A DNA stretch of 29,117 nt from positions 1 to 29,117 of the forward strand of contig JBBIJR010000046.1 of the NCBI GenBank assembly GCA_037445875.1, given 5' to 3'. The position numbers and the translations under genes are program-made. Of this stretch, positions 7,580 through 15,697 are shown piece after piece. This DNA comes from JBBIJR01 sp037445875. Its GTDB lineage: Bacteria > CLD3 > SB21. The notes under the pieces are model-generated. The model saw nothing but the letters and a program-made list of their open reading frames with translations. It searched no databases and was not told the origin of the DNA. The stretch's first letter is position 1, and each line of letters begins with the position of its first letter.

Positions 7580-9442
7580 CTATGAGCCCTTCCTGCGCGC
7601 GTCCCGTCGCCGGTCGGCCTCCTTCAGGATCCTCTTCCGCAAGCGAAGGTGCTGCGGGGTGATCTCCACCAGTTCGTCGTCGTCGATGAATTCGATGTAG
7701 TCTTCGAGAGCCATCATCGGAATGGGGTCGAGACGCACCGCTTCATCCGATCCCGAGGCGCGCATGTTCGTCAGCTTCTTGCCCTTTCCGACGTTGACGA
7801 CCAGATCGTTTTCCCGCGAGTGGCGGCCGACGATCATGCCTTCGTACACCCTCGTTTGCGGTTCCACGATCAGTTGCCCGCGGTCCTGCAGGTTCCACAG
7901 GGCGTACGCAACAGTTTCCGTCTGGTCCATGGAGATCAGGACGCCGTTGGTGCGGCCGCTCATGTCGCCCCGGAACGGCTCATAGGAATGGAAATTGTGG
8001 TGAAGAATACCCGTGCCCCTCGTGTCGGTCAGAAATTCGCCTCGGTATCCGATCAGCCCGCGGGCGGGAATGAGAAACTCCAATTTGACCTGCTGGTTTT
8101 CAAGGTGAATGAGATTCTTCATCTCCGCCTTGCGGCGTCCGAGTTTCTCGATCACGACGCCCATGTGTTCTTCCGGAACATCGATGGTCAGCCATTCCAT
8201 GGGCTCCAGCATCCGTCCGTCCTCCTTCTTCAGGATGACTTCGGGCCGCGAAACCTGGAATTCATATCCTTCGCGCCGCATCGTCTCGATCAGGATGCAC
8301 AGATGCAATTCGCCGCGCCCGGAAACTTTGAACGTGTCCATGTTGTCGGTGTCCTCGACCCTCAGCGCGAGATTGGACAGCAGTTCTTTGTACAGGCGTT
8401 CGCGCAGATGTCGGGAGGTAACGAACTTGCCGTCCTGTCCTGCAAACGGAGAGTTGTTGACCATGAAGAACATCGAAATCGTCGGCTCGTCCACGTGGAT
8501 CGGCTCCAAAGCTTCAGGGTGGTCGGGATCGGCCAGCGTTTCCCCGATCTCGATCTCCTCGAGTCCCGCTATCGCGACGATCTCGCCCGCCTGCGCTTCG
8601 TCGATCTCTCGGCGCTTCAACCCTTCGAAGCTGTACAGTTTCATAACGCGCCCCGTATAACGGCTTTCGTCCTTCTTGATCACCACCACGGACTGTGCAT
8701 TCCGCACGGCGCCGCGCATGATGCGCCCGATGGCAATACGACCGAGAAAGTCCGAGTAGTCGATGTTGGTAACCAGCATCTGGAAAGGAGAGGTGCCGTC
8801 GCCGGGGGGCATCGGAATGCGCTCCACAATGGTGTCGAACAGCGGAACCATACTGTCGCTCTCGCGGTCCACTTCGTATTGCGTATACCCCAGTTTCGCC
8901 GAGGCGTAGATCGTGGCGAAGTCGAGTTGGTCGTCGGTTGCACCCAATTCCAGAAACAGGCTGAACACTTCATCGAGCACTTCGTGGGGACGGGCTCCGG
9001 GCCGATCGATCTTGTTGATGACGACAATCGGCGTACAACGCGCCTCGAGCGCCTTTCGGAGCACGAATTTCGTCTGCGGCATCGGTCCATCAAAAGCGTC
9101 CACCAGCAGCAAAACGCCGTCTACCATCGACATGATCCGCTCCACCTCACCTCCAAAATCGGCGTGGCCCGGCGTGTCCACGATGTTGATCTTGACGCCC
9201 CTGTAGCGGACCGACGTGTTCTTCGCAAGGATTGTGATGCCGCGTTCACGCTCAAGATCGTTCGAGTCCATCACGCGCTCAACGACTTGCTGATTTTCGC
9301 GGAACGTCCCGCTTTGCCGAAGCATCTGGTCCACAAGCGTCGTCTTGCCGTGGTCGACATGGGCAATGATGGCTATGTTTCTCACATCCGCTCGTCTCAT
9401 CGTCCGGCCTGGATTCTCGGTGACATTGAGTTCCTCGATCAT
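7580..9442 (-). CDS. typA: Ribosome-associated GTPase TypA/BipA
   Basis: Translational GTPase of the EF-G family, 620 aa, that binds 70S ribosomes and helps large-subunit assembly and stress adaptation. G1 AHVDHGKT lies at about 28-34, the switch I motif ERERGITI near 64-71, G3 DTPGHADFGGE near 89-99 and G4 NKIDRPGARP near 143-152. The BipA-specific C-terminal half is present (RGLIGYRGEFLTDTRGTGI, then QPQTRVYEGMIVGRHSREND-type and GKKLTNMRASGSDE signatures). The ATG at 9442 gives a 20-residue lead before the G domain; ATG at 9400 is an alternative. It is the first gene of the long minus-strand block, facing galT across a 468-nt spacer. Confidence 0.97.
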   Translation of the reverse strand: MIEELNVTENPGRTMRRADVRNIAIIAHVDHGKTTLVDQMLRQSGTFRENQQVVERVMDSNDLERERGITILAKNTSVRYRGVKINIVDTPGHADFGGEVERIMSMVDGVLLLVDAFDGPMPQTKFVLRKALEARCTPIVVINKIDRPGARPHEVLDEVFSLFLELGATDDQLDFATIYASAKLGYTQYEVDRESDSMVPLFDTIVERIPMPPGDGTSPFQMLVTNIDYSDFLGRIAIGRIMRGAVRNAQSVVVIKKDESRYTGRVMKLYSFEGLKRREIDEAQAGEIVAIAGLEEIEIGETLADPDHPEALEPIHVDEPTISMFFMVNNSPFAGQDGKFVTSRHLRERLYKELLSNLALRVEDTDNMDTFKVSGRGELHLCILIETMRREGYEFQVSRPEVILKKEDGRMLEPMEWLTIDVPEEHMGVVIEKLGRRKAEMKNLIHLENQQVKLEFLIPARGLIGYRGEFLTDTRGTGILHHNFHSYEPFRGDMSGRTNGVLISMDQTETVAYALWNLQDRGQLIVEPQTRVYEGMIVGRHSRENDLVVNVGKGKKLTNMRASGSDEAVRLDPIPMMALEDYIEFIDDDELVEITPQHLRLRKRILKEADRRRDARRKGS

Positions 9443-9504
9443 GACTTCCCGGTTATTCCTTATTATTGAAAATTAATGAATTATCCAAAAATCTTTTTGG
9501 GCGC

Positions 9505-9535
9505 GAAATATAGACGACGGAACTCACAAATACAA
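9505..9535 (-). promoter_or_regulatory. Candidate Bacteroidota-type promoter for typA
   Basis: The minus strand reads TTG (9533-9535), 20 nt, then TATATTTC (9505-9512), one base off the TAnnTTTG -7 element with near-ideal spacing. The implied leader is about 55 nt. A sigma70 reading of the same bases (TTGTAT, 17 nt, TATATT) is also possible. Confidence 0.4.
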
Positions 9536-9773
9536 GCACTTTTGTCCTCTTGTTGCCAACAAATAATCCCTGAACTTTCATTATTTTGCGGGGTTCAGTG
9601 CGTCGAGCGCCGGGCCTGAGTGGAGCAGGTGCCCTCCTGCGATCTATTACCGTGCGTTGGCGCACATGTGGGTGAACGAACATCGTCGGAACCAGAGTAC
9701 TCGGATGTCGTGGATGGAATGCACGGATGTCTGGCCTTGCGGCGAGCCTGCCCTAAGAATTCGTTCTCCTCTA

Positions 9774-9805
9774 TTGTCTTTGTGAGAAAAAATCCGTAAT
9801 TTTTG
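9774..9805 (+). promoter_or_regulatory. Candidate promoter for galT
   Basis: TTG (9774-9776) is followed by 20 nt and TAATTTTTG (9797-9805), a one-base-longer variant of the Bacteroidota -7 element. The leader to the galT ATG would be about 100 nt. The match is imperfect. Confidence 0.28.
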
Positions 9806-9910
9806 CGCCAATGAATCCGGTTTCAGTCATCACGTCCCCGTACCCGAAGGTCCTTTCCCCAGCAGCCGAGTGAACAGAGACACGGTGAAGACCACACCAC
9901 GAGGAAACGC

Positions 9911-10942
9911 ATGTCAGAACTGCGCAAGGATCCCATCGTCAGCCGCTGGGTGATCATATCCGAGGAGCGGGGGAAAAGGCCGTCCGATTTTCCTCCCGAC
10001 GATCATCACTTCAAGACCATGCAGTGCCCGTTTTGTGAAGGCAACGAATTCACGACGCCGCCGGAAATACTCGCCTACCGGAGGAACGGGAGTGCCGCCA
10101 ACGCACCGGGTTGGGACCTTCGGGTGGTTCCGAACAAGTACCCCGCCCTGCAGATCGAGGGCAGCCTCAACCCGCACGGTGAAGGGCTGTTCGACCTGAT
10201 GCACGGCATCGGCGCCCACGAAGTGATCATTGAAACGAACAAGCACCAGAAGTCTCTCATGGAATTCACGGACGAAGAGATGCTCCGGGTACTGCGCGCC
10301 TACCGCGACCGCCTGACCGACCTCAAGCGCGACCAGCGTTTCAAGTATATCCTGATCTTCAAGAACCACGGATCGGCGGCGGGAGCCACGGTGGCACATG
10401 CGCATTCTCAGCTGATCGCCACTCCGGTGATCCCCAGTGCCGTTATGGAGGAACTGCGGGGCGTGCGGGCGCATTACGACCTGAAAGAGCGCTGCATTTT
10501 CTGCGATATCCTCCGCCAGGAAATGCACCACGGCCAGCGCATCGTGGCGGCCAATGAATCCTTTGTGGCGCTGGAGCCGTTTGCGGCCCGTTTTCCGTTC
10601 GAAACATGGATTTTGCCGCAGCACCACGAGTCCCGCTTTGAGGTAGAACCGGACGACCGCCTGGGCAGGCTGTCCTCCCTCGTGCGAGAGATTCTCGGAC
10701 GGTTGAGCGCCGCTCTCGATGATCCGCCGTACAACTACGTCCTTCACACCGCCCCCGTAAACCAGAAGGAAGAGCCCGTGTACCACTGGCACCTGGAAAT
10801 CATCCCCAAACTGACCAGCATCGCCGGCTTCGAGTGGGGCAGCGGCTTTTTCATCAACCCGACTCCTCCCGAGCATGCCGCTCAGTTCCTGCGGCAAGTG
10901 AAGACCAAGAACGGACAGCGAATTACGGAGCAACTCTCATGA
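9911..10942 (+). CDS. galT: Galactose-1-phosphate uridylyltransferase-type HIT protein
   Basis: Histidine-triad-superfamily nucleotidyltransferase of 343 aa that exchanges a nucleotide between UDP-sugar and a hexose 1-phosphate (Leloir pathway). The opening RKDPIVSRWVIISEERGKRP and the zinc-site CPFC (C39, C42) are typical. The active-site triad reads H163-A-H165-S-Q167, with His165 the expected nucleophile (HxH-x-Q). A second CxxC (RCIFCDI) and the C-terminal YHWHLEIIPKLT complete the family pattern. GAGG 6 nt before the ATG is a good ribosome-binding site. Its stop overlaps the GlgA-like start as ATGA, so the two proteins probably act together in sugar-nucleotide or glycogen metabolism. Use of ADP-sugar rather than UDP-sugar is possible. 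Confidence 0.93.
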   Translation: MSELRKDPIVSRWVIISEERGKRPSDFPPDDHHFKTMQCPFCEGNEFTTPPEILAYRRNGSAANAPGWDLRVVPNKYPALQIEGSLNPHGEGLFDLMHGIGAHEVIIETNKHQKSLMEFTDEEMLRVLRAYRDRLTDLKRDQRFKYILIFKNHGSAAGATVAHAHSQLIATPVIPSAVMEELRGVRAHYDLKERCIFCDILRQEMHHGQRIVAANESFVALEPFAARFPFETWILPQHHESRFEVEPDDRLGRLSSLVREILGRLSAALDDPPYNYVLHTAPVNQKEEPVYHWHLEIIPKLTSIAGFEWGSGFFINPTPPEHAAQFLRQVKTKNGQRITEQLS

Positions 10943-12408
10943 GGAAAACAAAAATTTTCTTTGTGTCAACCGAGGTTTATCCCTTTGTCAAGGGCGGCCG
11001 GGCAGGGGAATTTGCCGGATCCCTGCCGACCTACCTGCAGATGGCGGGCCACGAGGTCCGCGTGATGATGCCCAAGTACAGTCTCATCAACGAGCGGAAA
11101 CACATCATCCGCGACATCATCCGCCTTCGGGAAATACCGATTGCGACTCCGTTCGAAGAGGGCAAGGTATCGGTCAAGTCGGGCTTTCTGCCGGAAAGCA
11201 AGACGCAGATCTACTTTCTGGACTATGAGAAGTTCTTCAAGCGCACCGACCTCTTCAGGGACCGGCGCACGGGCCAGTTCTATAAGGACAACGACGAACG
11301 CTTCATGTTCTTCTGCCGCACGGCCATCGAAACGCTGAAGACCCTCGGTTGGCAGCCGGACATCATCCACTGCTGCGACTGGGCCACCGGCATCCTGCCG
11401 GCCATGGTGCGTCAGGAACAACTACAGCACCATCTGTTCAAGAAAACCATCGTCGTCTATTCGCTCAACAATCTGGAGGACACAGGAGTTTTTGACAAGT
11501 CCAGTCTGGCCAAGAGCGGGATTGAGGGTGAAACACTCGATCTGGAGAAATGTCTGTTCAAGAACAAGCTCAGTTTCATGAAGTGCGGCATCTCGTTCTC
11601 CGATGCCGTGACGATTCCCTCCCTTCACAAAGAGCTGAAGTCCGTCTCGAAACCGCGCTCGGACGTCGAGGCCATCCTGGCCACGGCAAAACACGTTACC
11701 GACATTCCCTACGGTGCCGACCACAACGTATGGAACCCCGCCAACAACAATTCCCTGCACAAGGCCTACACGCCGGACAAGTACGACCGTCGAAGGGTCA
11801 ACAAAGAGAAATTTCTCGAAGCCCGTCGGACCGGTTTCGATCCTCAGCGCCTCATCCTGGGCATAGTGGCAGAACGTCTGGAGGTCCAAAAGAAAGTCAT
11901 CGTATCCTTCCTGAAGGCCATCCGGGACGTGCCGCTGCAGGTCTTCATCATTGCGGACGAGCCGCCCACGGCCGACGCAGCGCTCAAACAGGTCATGGCA
12001 AGAAATGCCAACCACACGTATTTCACGCTGCAGGACCCGGATGACCAGATCCGGCACAATTTCTTCGCCGTTTGCGACCTGTTCTGGGTGCCGCCGACAG
12101 AATCCTTCAGCGATATTACTTTCATGAACGGTATTCACTACGGCACGATTCCCCTCATCCCGAAGTCCAGTCCCGTGGCCGGACATTTCGAACCCATCAA
12201 AGACAAATCGTATGCGGGCAATGCGATGATCTATTCGGACGAGAAAGATGCTGCACACAAACTCGAGATTGCGGCAACGATCAGCAAAGAGGATCCGGCC
12301 CGCTGGGAATCCCTGGCCAAGCACGCAATGAAAACCGACCTCAGTTGGAACCAGTTCCTCGCCCCCGTCCTCAGGGTCTACGAGAAAGCGTTTTCCAAGC
12401 TCAAGTAG
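10939..12408 (+). CDS. Glycogen synthase (GT5)-like protein with degenerate catalytic motifs
   Basis: A 489-aa protein with the layout of bacterial GlgA: KIFFVSTEVYPFVKGG at the start, EVRVMMPKYSLINERKH, IPYGADHNVWNPANNN in the middle, and GIHYGTIPLIP near the end. Key sites differ from active GlgA. The ADP-glucose loop KTGGL is KGGRA (Lys18 kept), the HxHDWHT region is HCCDWAT, the IHN motif is LNN, the catalytic FEPCGL is replaced by ESFSDI, and the second TGGL is SSPV. It may be inactive, regulatory or altered in donor or acceptor. The start at 10939 is set by the ATGA overlap with galT; the ORF extends further upstream, but only inside galT. Confidence 0.85.
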   Translation: MRKTKIFFVSTEVYPFVKGGRAGEFAGSLPTYLQMAGHEVRVMMPKYSLINERKHIIRDIIRLREIPIATPFEEGKVSVKSGFLPESKTQIYFLDYEKFFKRTDLFRDRRTGQFYKDNDERFMFFCRTAIETLKTLGWQPDIIHCCDWATGILPAMVRQEQLQHHLFKKTIVVYSLNNLEDTGVFDKSSLAKSGIEGETLDLEKCLFKNKLSFMKCGISFSDAVTIPSLHKELKSVSKPRSDVEAILATAKHVTDIPYGADHNVWNPANNNSLHKAYTPDKYDRRRVNKEKFLEARRTGFDPQRLILGIVAERLEVQKKVIVSFLKAIRDVPLQVFIIADEPPTADAALKQVMARNANHTYFTLQDPDDQIRHNFFAVCDLFWVPPTESFSDITFMNGIHYGTIPLIPKSSPVAGHFEPIKDKSYAGNAMIYSDEKDAAHKLEIAATISKEDPARWESLAKHAMKTDLSWNQFLAPVLRVYEKAFSKLK

Positions 12409-13155
12409 GTCCTCCTTCGATGCGGCCGTCCCGCATCCTTATTACGCAATCGGCCTTGCGGGCGATCGCCTCGCTGTGCGTAGCCACCAGGATCGTCCGT
12501 CGGCCTTTGCGGCCCAGATCGGTAAGCAGTTCAAGCACCTGATCTCCGGCGACGCTGTCCAGATTCCCTGTGGGCTCATCCGCGAGGATGTAGTCCGGCT
12601 CATTGATCAGCGCCCGTGCGATGGCGACTCGCTGCATCTCCCCTCCGGAAAGTTGATGCGGGAAGTGCCTCCTGCGCGGCTCCATGCCAACGGCCCGCAG
12701 CAGTTCATCCACCCTCTTCAAGATTTCCCGCTCCGGTCGCGTCCCGGCGAGCTGCGCAGGCAGCGCGATGTTCTCGGCGGCCGTCAGGGTCGGGAGGAGA
12801 TTGAAAAACTGAAACACAAATCCGATCTGCTTCCGGCGGTACACTGTTAATCGTGCGTCGTCGTACCGTGTAATATCCTCTCCATTGACCCGGACGTTCC
12901 CCGGGTGGGCCGGTCGATCCCTCCGATCAAATTGAGCAGTGTGCTTTTGCCGCAGCCGCTTGGACCGACGAGGCAGACCAGTGGACTGGGTACTATCGTC
13001 AGCGACACGCCGCGTAATGCCTCGACGCACGGAGCTGCAACGGAGATACCGGAGGGATTATTGTCTTGCAATTGGACGAGGTTTTCGCTACCGTCGTGCA
13101 AGACGTTGGATCTGCCCTCCGCGTAGATCTTCACGACGTTTTGCACTTCAATCAT
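12401..13155 (-). pseudogene. ABC transporter ATP-binding protein (LolD/MacB type), frameshifted
   Basis: Lipoprotein-release or macrolide-type ABC ATPase, about 251 codons if repaired. The upstream frame (from ATG 13155) has MIEVQNVVKIYAEG and Walker A GPSGCGKST, ending its homology at GGIDRPTRG. The next frame resumes with NVRVNGEDITRYDDARL and holds the Q-loop FQFFNLLPT, signature LSGGEMQRVAIARAL, Walker B ILADEPTGNLD and H-loop ATHS. One extra G in the run of four (plus-strand C at 12899-12902) would restore a single ORF, so this is either a real 1-nt deletion or a sequencing error. About 26 unusual residues lie between the N-terminal strand and VEALRGVSL. No permease gene is adjacent. 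The end overlaps the GlgA-like gene by 8 nt, convergently. Confidence 0.85.
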
Positions 13156-13233
13156 CGCTACTCCCGGAATGACTGCAAGGTACGGAATTGCAGTTTGAAA
13201 TCAACATGGCAGACACACAGCCGCGGTAACCTG

Positions 13234-15006
13234 ATGCGCAACGTCTTCGTTCTCCTCCTCGGGACCGGTCTGTGCACCGTTTCTTCCTCCGCGCAGCAGC
13301 CATCCTTTACCTACACCCTTCGCCTTACGGATCCCGCCCTGGATCGGGTGGAAATAGTGCTTGATACAGGGCCTTTCCGCGAAGAGGAAATCCGCTTCTT
13401 CCTGCCGGCGTGGGCGCCCGGCAACTACTACGTCAATGATTACGGCCGCTGGATCGACAGCGTTCGGGCTTTTGATTCCCTCAGTCGTCCGCTCAAGGTC
13501 CATCGGGCAGGCATCAACGAGTGGAGGATCGCCGACGCCCGGCGGCTGGCCCGCATCACCTACACAGCACGCGACATACCCGAAGATAGTCTCGAGTCCC
13601 TGCCCACCACACTGAATGAAATCACGCCAGGATACTTTTACGCCAACGGTCCCACGGTTTTCGGATACGTGGACGGCTATCTCGCTGTTCCGTGCAGCCT
13701 CCGCACCGTGTTTCCGGCCGATTGGAAGGTCTGGTGCTCACTGGACAGCCTGACCCCGTTCGGATTCCACGCCGACGACTATGACCAACTGATCGATTGT
13801 CCGGTCCTGGCAGGCCCTTCCACGATCGAGGAGTACCGCTTTGAGGTGAACGGCGTCCCGTATGTCGCCGTATTCAATTCGGAGACCAAGGTGCCCTCCG
13901 ATTCGCTGGTTGAGTACATGAGGTCGTTGATCTCCCACCACACGGCCTTTTTCAACGAGGTACCCTTCCGTCAATACTATTTTCTTTTCAACTTTTTTGT
14001 TGCCACTTACCGGTATGGCGCCCTCGAGCATGCCAATTCCTCGGCCTATTTTCTTCGTCCGCCCGTCAACGCCCGTGGGCTCCGGCAGAGCACGATCACG
14101 CAGGTCATTGCCCACGAGTTCTTCCATCTGTGGAATCCGAAGATCATCACACCCACTTCGTTGAAACCGTTCAACTACCAGAAGGGCCCACGAGTTCATT
14201 CGATGTGGTTCATCGAGGGCTTGACGGAGTACTATGCAAAGCTGGCTCTAATCCGGAGCGGCCTCGTGCCCAGGAGCTTTTTCTACGAGCAGTTGCGGGG
14301 CCTGGCACTGGAGAACAGCCGGGAGAATCTGGAACAACTGGGCCTCAAGGCCGGTGAACTGGGCGTGGCACCATCCATGTACACCAAGGGCGCGCTGGTC
14401 AGTTTTCTGCTCGACATCACGATCCGGGACCAGACGGGTAATCAGAAATCGCTCGACGACGTCATCCTCGCACTTAACCGGCAATTCGGCCACGAGGGGC
14501 GGCCGTATGACGATCGCACGCTCATCAAGACGATGGAGAAACTGGCCGGTGTGGATCTTCGTCGGTTTTTCAAGAAGTACATTTCCGGCACGGAAGTCGT
14601 TCCCGTTGACGAGTATTTTCGAAAGGGAGGTTTGCTTTATACGTACGTCTACCCACCCTTCCTCGGCTGGGGTCTGGATGTAGACGAGGGCGGGCAACTT
14701 TTCGTGAATGCGGTGGCGGAACAATCCACGGCCGCGGCGCTCGGTTTGCGAGCAGGTGACATCGTACGACGCATCAACGGGACGGACATCCCGGCGGACC
14801 TCGACAGCGTGCGGATCATCATGCGGAAACTCGATTCGGTCCGTGTGGGGGAACCTGTCCGTGTCGTTGTGGAGAGGGACGGCGCATCGATCGATCTGCA
14901 CGGAACCGTGATAGGAAGCCCCCTGCCCAATGTCGGTGTTGTCGAAGATCCGGATGCAAGTGGTGCGGCCACGGCTATCCGGGAGGGTATCTTCCACATT
15001 CCGTAG
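13234..15006 (+). CDS. Secreted M61-family metallopeptidase with PDZ domain
   Basis: Predicted exported glycyl-aminopeptidase-like zinc peptidase, 590 aa. The first 20 residues (MRNVFVLLLGTGLCTVSSSA) form a signal peptide. An N-terminal beta domain contains the M61 hallmark AWAPGNYYVNDYGRWI. The catalytic HExxH is H294-E295-F-F-H298 (AHEFFHLWNPK), and E328 in WFIEGLTEYYA is the likely third zinc ligand. A PDZ domain covers roughly 480-560 (LGWGLDVDEGGQLFV to GEPVRVVVERDG). The start is set by the signal peptide; upstream in-frame codons overlap the divergent ABC gene. It probably acts in the periplasm on peptides. No Shine-Dalgarno sequence is obvious, and no neighbour suggests a substrate. 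Confidence 0.93.
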   Translation: MRNVFVLLLGTGLCTVSSSAQQPSFTYTLRLTDPALDRVEIVLDTGPFREEEIRFFLPAWAPGNYYVNDYGRWIDSVRAFDSLSRPLKVHRAGINEWRIADARRLARITYTARDIPEDSLESLPTTLNEITPGYFYANGPTVFGYVDGYLAVPCSLRTVFPADWKVWCSLDSLTPFGFHADDYDQLIDCPVLAGPSTIEEYRFEVNGVPYVAVFNSETKVPSDSLVEYMRSLISHHTAFFNEVPFRQYYFLFNFFVATYRYGALEHANSSAYFLRPPVNARGLRQSTITQVIAHEFFHLWNPKIITPTSLKPFNYQKGPRVHSMWFIEGLTEYYAKLALIRSGLVPRSFFYEQLRGLALENSRENLEQLGLKAGELGVAPSMYTKGALVSFLLDITIRDQTGNQKSLDDVILALNRQFGHEGRPYDDRTLIKTMEKLAGVDLRRFFKKYISGTEVVPVDEYFRKGGLLYTYVYPPFLGWGLDVDEGGQLFVNAVAEQSTAAALGLRAGDIVRRINGTDIPADLDSVRIIMRKLDSVRVGEPVRVVVERDGASIDLHGTVIGSPLPNVGVVEDPDASGAATAIREGIFHIP

Positions 15007-15040
15007 CCACATCCCGCGTCTATCGGCGCCAAGATTCCCC

Positions 15041-15070
15041 TTGTATAATTGGTCGGATTTCCTATCTTTG
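15041..15070 (+). promoter_or_regulatory. Bacteroidota-type promoter of purS and tRNA-Pro
   Basis: TTG (15041-15043) is followed by exactly 19 nt and TATCTTTG (15063-15070). This is a full match to the TTG-N19-TAnnTTTG consensus read by the Bacteroidota primary sigma factor. The transcript would start about 20 nt before the purS ATG, leaving room only for the GAGGA ribosome-binding site. An overlapping TTGTATAAT string is less well placed. Confidence 0.8.
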
Positions 15071-15095
15071 CACTGGTTTTTTGAGGAACAGCCGG

Positions 15096-15347
15096 ATGTT
15101 TGTTGCCAGAGTTCGCGTAACTCCGAAACCCGGAGTATTGGATCCGCAGGGTAAAGCGGTTCTGCATTCGTTGGAAACACTGGGTTTTGAGGGAGTGGAT
15201 GACGTCCGTCTCGGCAAGTACATCGAGATCAGGATAAACCGCAAGAGCGAAAAGGAAGCACGGCGGGACATCGAGCAGATGTGTCACAAGTTGTTGGCCA
15301 ACACGATCATCGAAGCCTTTGATTTCGACCTTGTTCCTCTGCCGTGA
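15096..15347 (+). CDS. purS: Phosphoribosylformylglycinamidine synthase subunit PurS
   Basis: Small subunit (83 aa) of the three-part FGAM synthase; it bridges the glutaminase PurQ and synthetase PurL in de novo purine synthesis. The sequence FVARVRVTPKPGVLDPQGKA, then LETLGFEGVDDVRLGKYIEI and the C-terminal CHKLLANTIIEAF fit PurS closely. ATG at 15096 is preferred to the TTG at 15081 because GAGGA lies 8-9 nt before it and the protein then begins like other PurS. purQ and purL are not adjacent, so the complex is encoded at separate loci. tRNA-Pro begins 4 nt after the stop, so the two are almost certainly cotranscribed. Confidence 0.94.
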   Translation: MFVARVRVTPKPGVLDPQGKAVLHSLETLGFEGVDDVRLGKYIEIRINRKSEKEARRDIEQMCHKLLANTIIEAFDFDLVPLP

Positions 15348-15351
15348 AATT

Positions 15352-15426
15352 CGGGGTGTAGCGCAGCCCGGTTAGCGCGTTCGGTTCGGGACCGAAAGGT
15401 CGGGAGTTCAAATCTCCCCACCCCGA
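15352..15426 (+). tRNA. tRNA-Pro (anticodon CGG)
   Basis: A complete cloverleaf can be folded. The acceptor stem is CGGGGTG (15352-15358) with CACCCCG (15419-15425) and discriminator A15426; the D-arm is GCGC/GCGC. The anticodon stem TTCGG/CCGAA encloses loop TTCGGGA with anticodon CGG, and the T-arm GGGAG/CTCCC encloses TTCAAAT. The 3' CCA is not encoded. It reads proline CCG codons and carries the G37 methylated by TrmD. It sits 4 nt after purS and is followed by a degenerate copy of its own 3' half. Confidence 0.96.
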
Positions 15427-15430
15427 CATG

Positions 15431-15514
15431 ACGAAAGGTCGGGAGTTCTGCGCCGGAGGCGCATGAGCCTTGGGCTCAAAATCTCCCCACCCAGACATGA
15501 CGAGAGGTCGGGAA
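15431..15514 (+). repeat. Degenerate tandem copies of the tRNA-Pro 3' half with a twin-hairpin insertion
   Basis: Positions 15431-15500 repeat the tRNA segment from the anticodon stem to just past the acceptor stem (15392-15431), with one change in the acceptor strand (CCCAGA for CCCCGA). A 30-nt block (15449-15478) is inserted cleanly in the T-loop between TTC and AAAT. The block is two adjacent 15-nt perfect hairpins, TGCGCC-gga-GGCGCA and TGAGCC-ttg-GGCTCA. A third, truncated copy begins at about 15500 (CGAGAGGTCGGGA). This copy has no 5' half, so it is not a functional tRNA. Confidence 0.85.
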
Positions 15515-15697
15515 TAGCCTGGGAGTGGCCTAAACTCCAAGGGGCGTACATTGTCCTCCCGTTCGGGCTCTAGCTCCTATCCGAGCCCAGCCCGGCAGAT
15601 GGAAGGTCTCAAACCCCGACATCCCTCCGTGTCGTACGAATCGGATGAAACTGTTGTCATAGATCGCTTCAATCCACAATCCCACCGCCGTTCTTCG

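Larger units (their letters stand above)
9443..9910. other. Divergent intergenic region between typA and galT
   Basis: A 468-nt spacer with no gene I can support. The typA-proximal 130 nt are AT-rich and contain a promoter-like pair. The middle (about 9600-9770) holds short hairpins such as GCAGG/CCTGC (near 9627-9642) and GTGCG/CGCAC (near 9651-9664). I could not match this stretch to SRP RNA, 6S RNA, RNase P RNA or tmRNA. A minus-strand ORF at 9453-9683 is basic and low in complexity, and looks spurious. Confidence 0.6.

Noticed and set aside
7649..9469. A 606-codon open frame on the plus strand
   Set aside because: It is the antisense shadow of typA, whose minus-strand frame has clear GTPase motifs.
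9453..9683. A 76-aa minus-strand ORF upstream of typA
   Set aside because: It overlaps the likely typA promoter, is very Arg-rich and resembles no protein I know.
9560..9770. Possible structured RNA (SRP RNA, 6S RNA) in the typA-galT spacer
   Set aside because: Short hairpins exist but the conserved SRP loop and 6S bubble features could not be found; too weak to call. A covariance-model search would decide.
15427..15697. A second tRNA gene or CRISPR-like repeats behind tRNA-Pro
   Set aside because: The copy lacks the 5' half and has a 30-nt insertion in its T-loop, and there is no regular spacer pattern.
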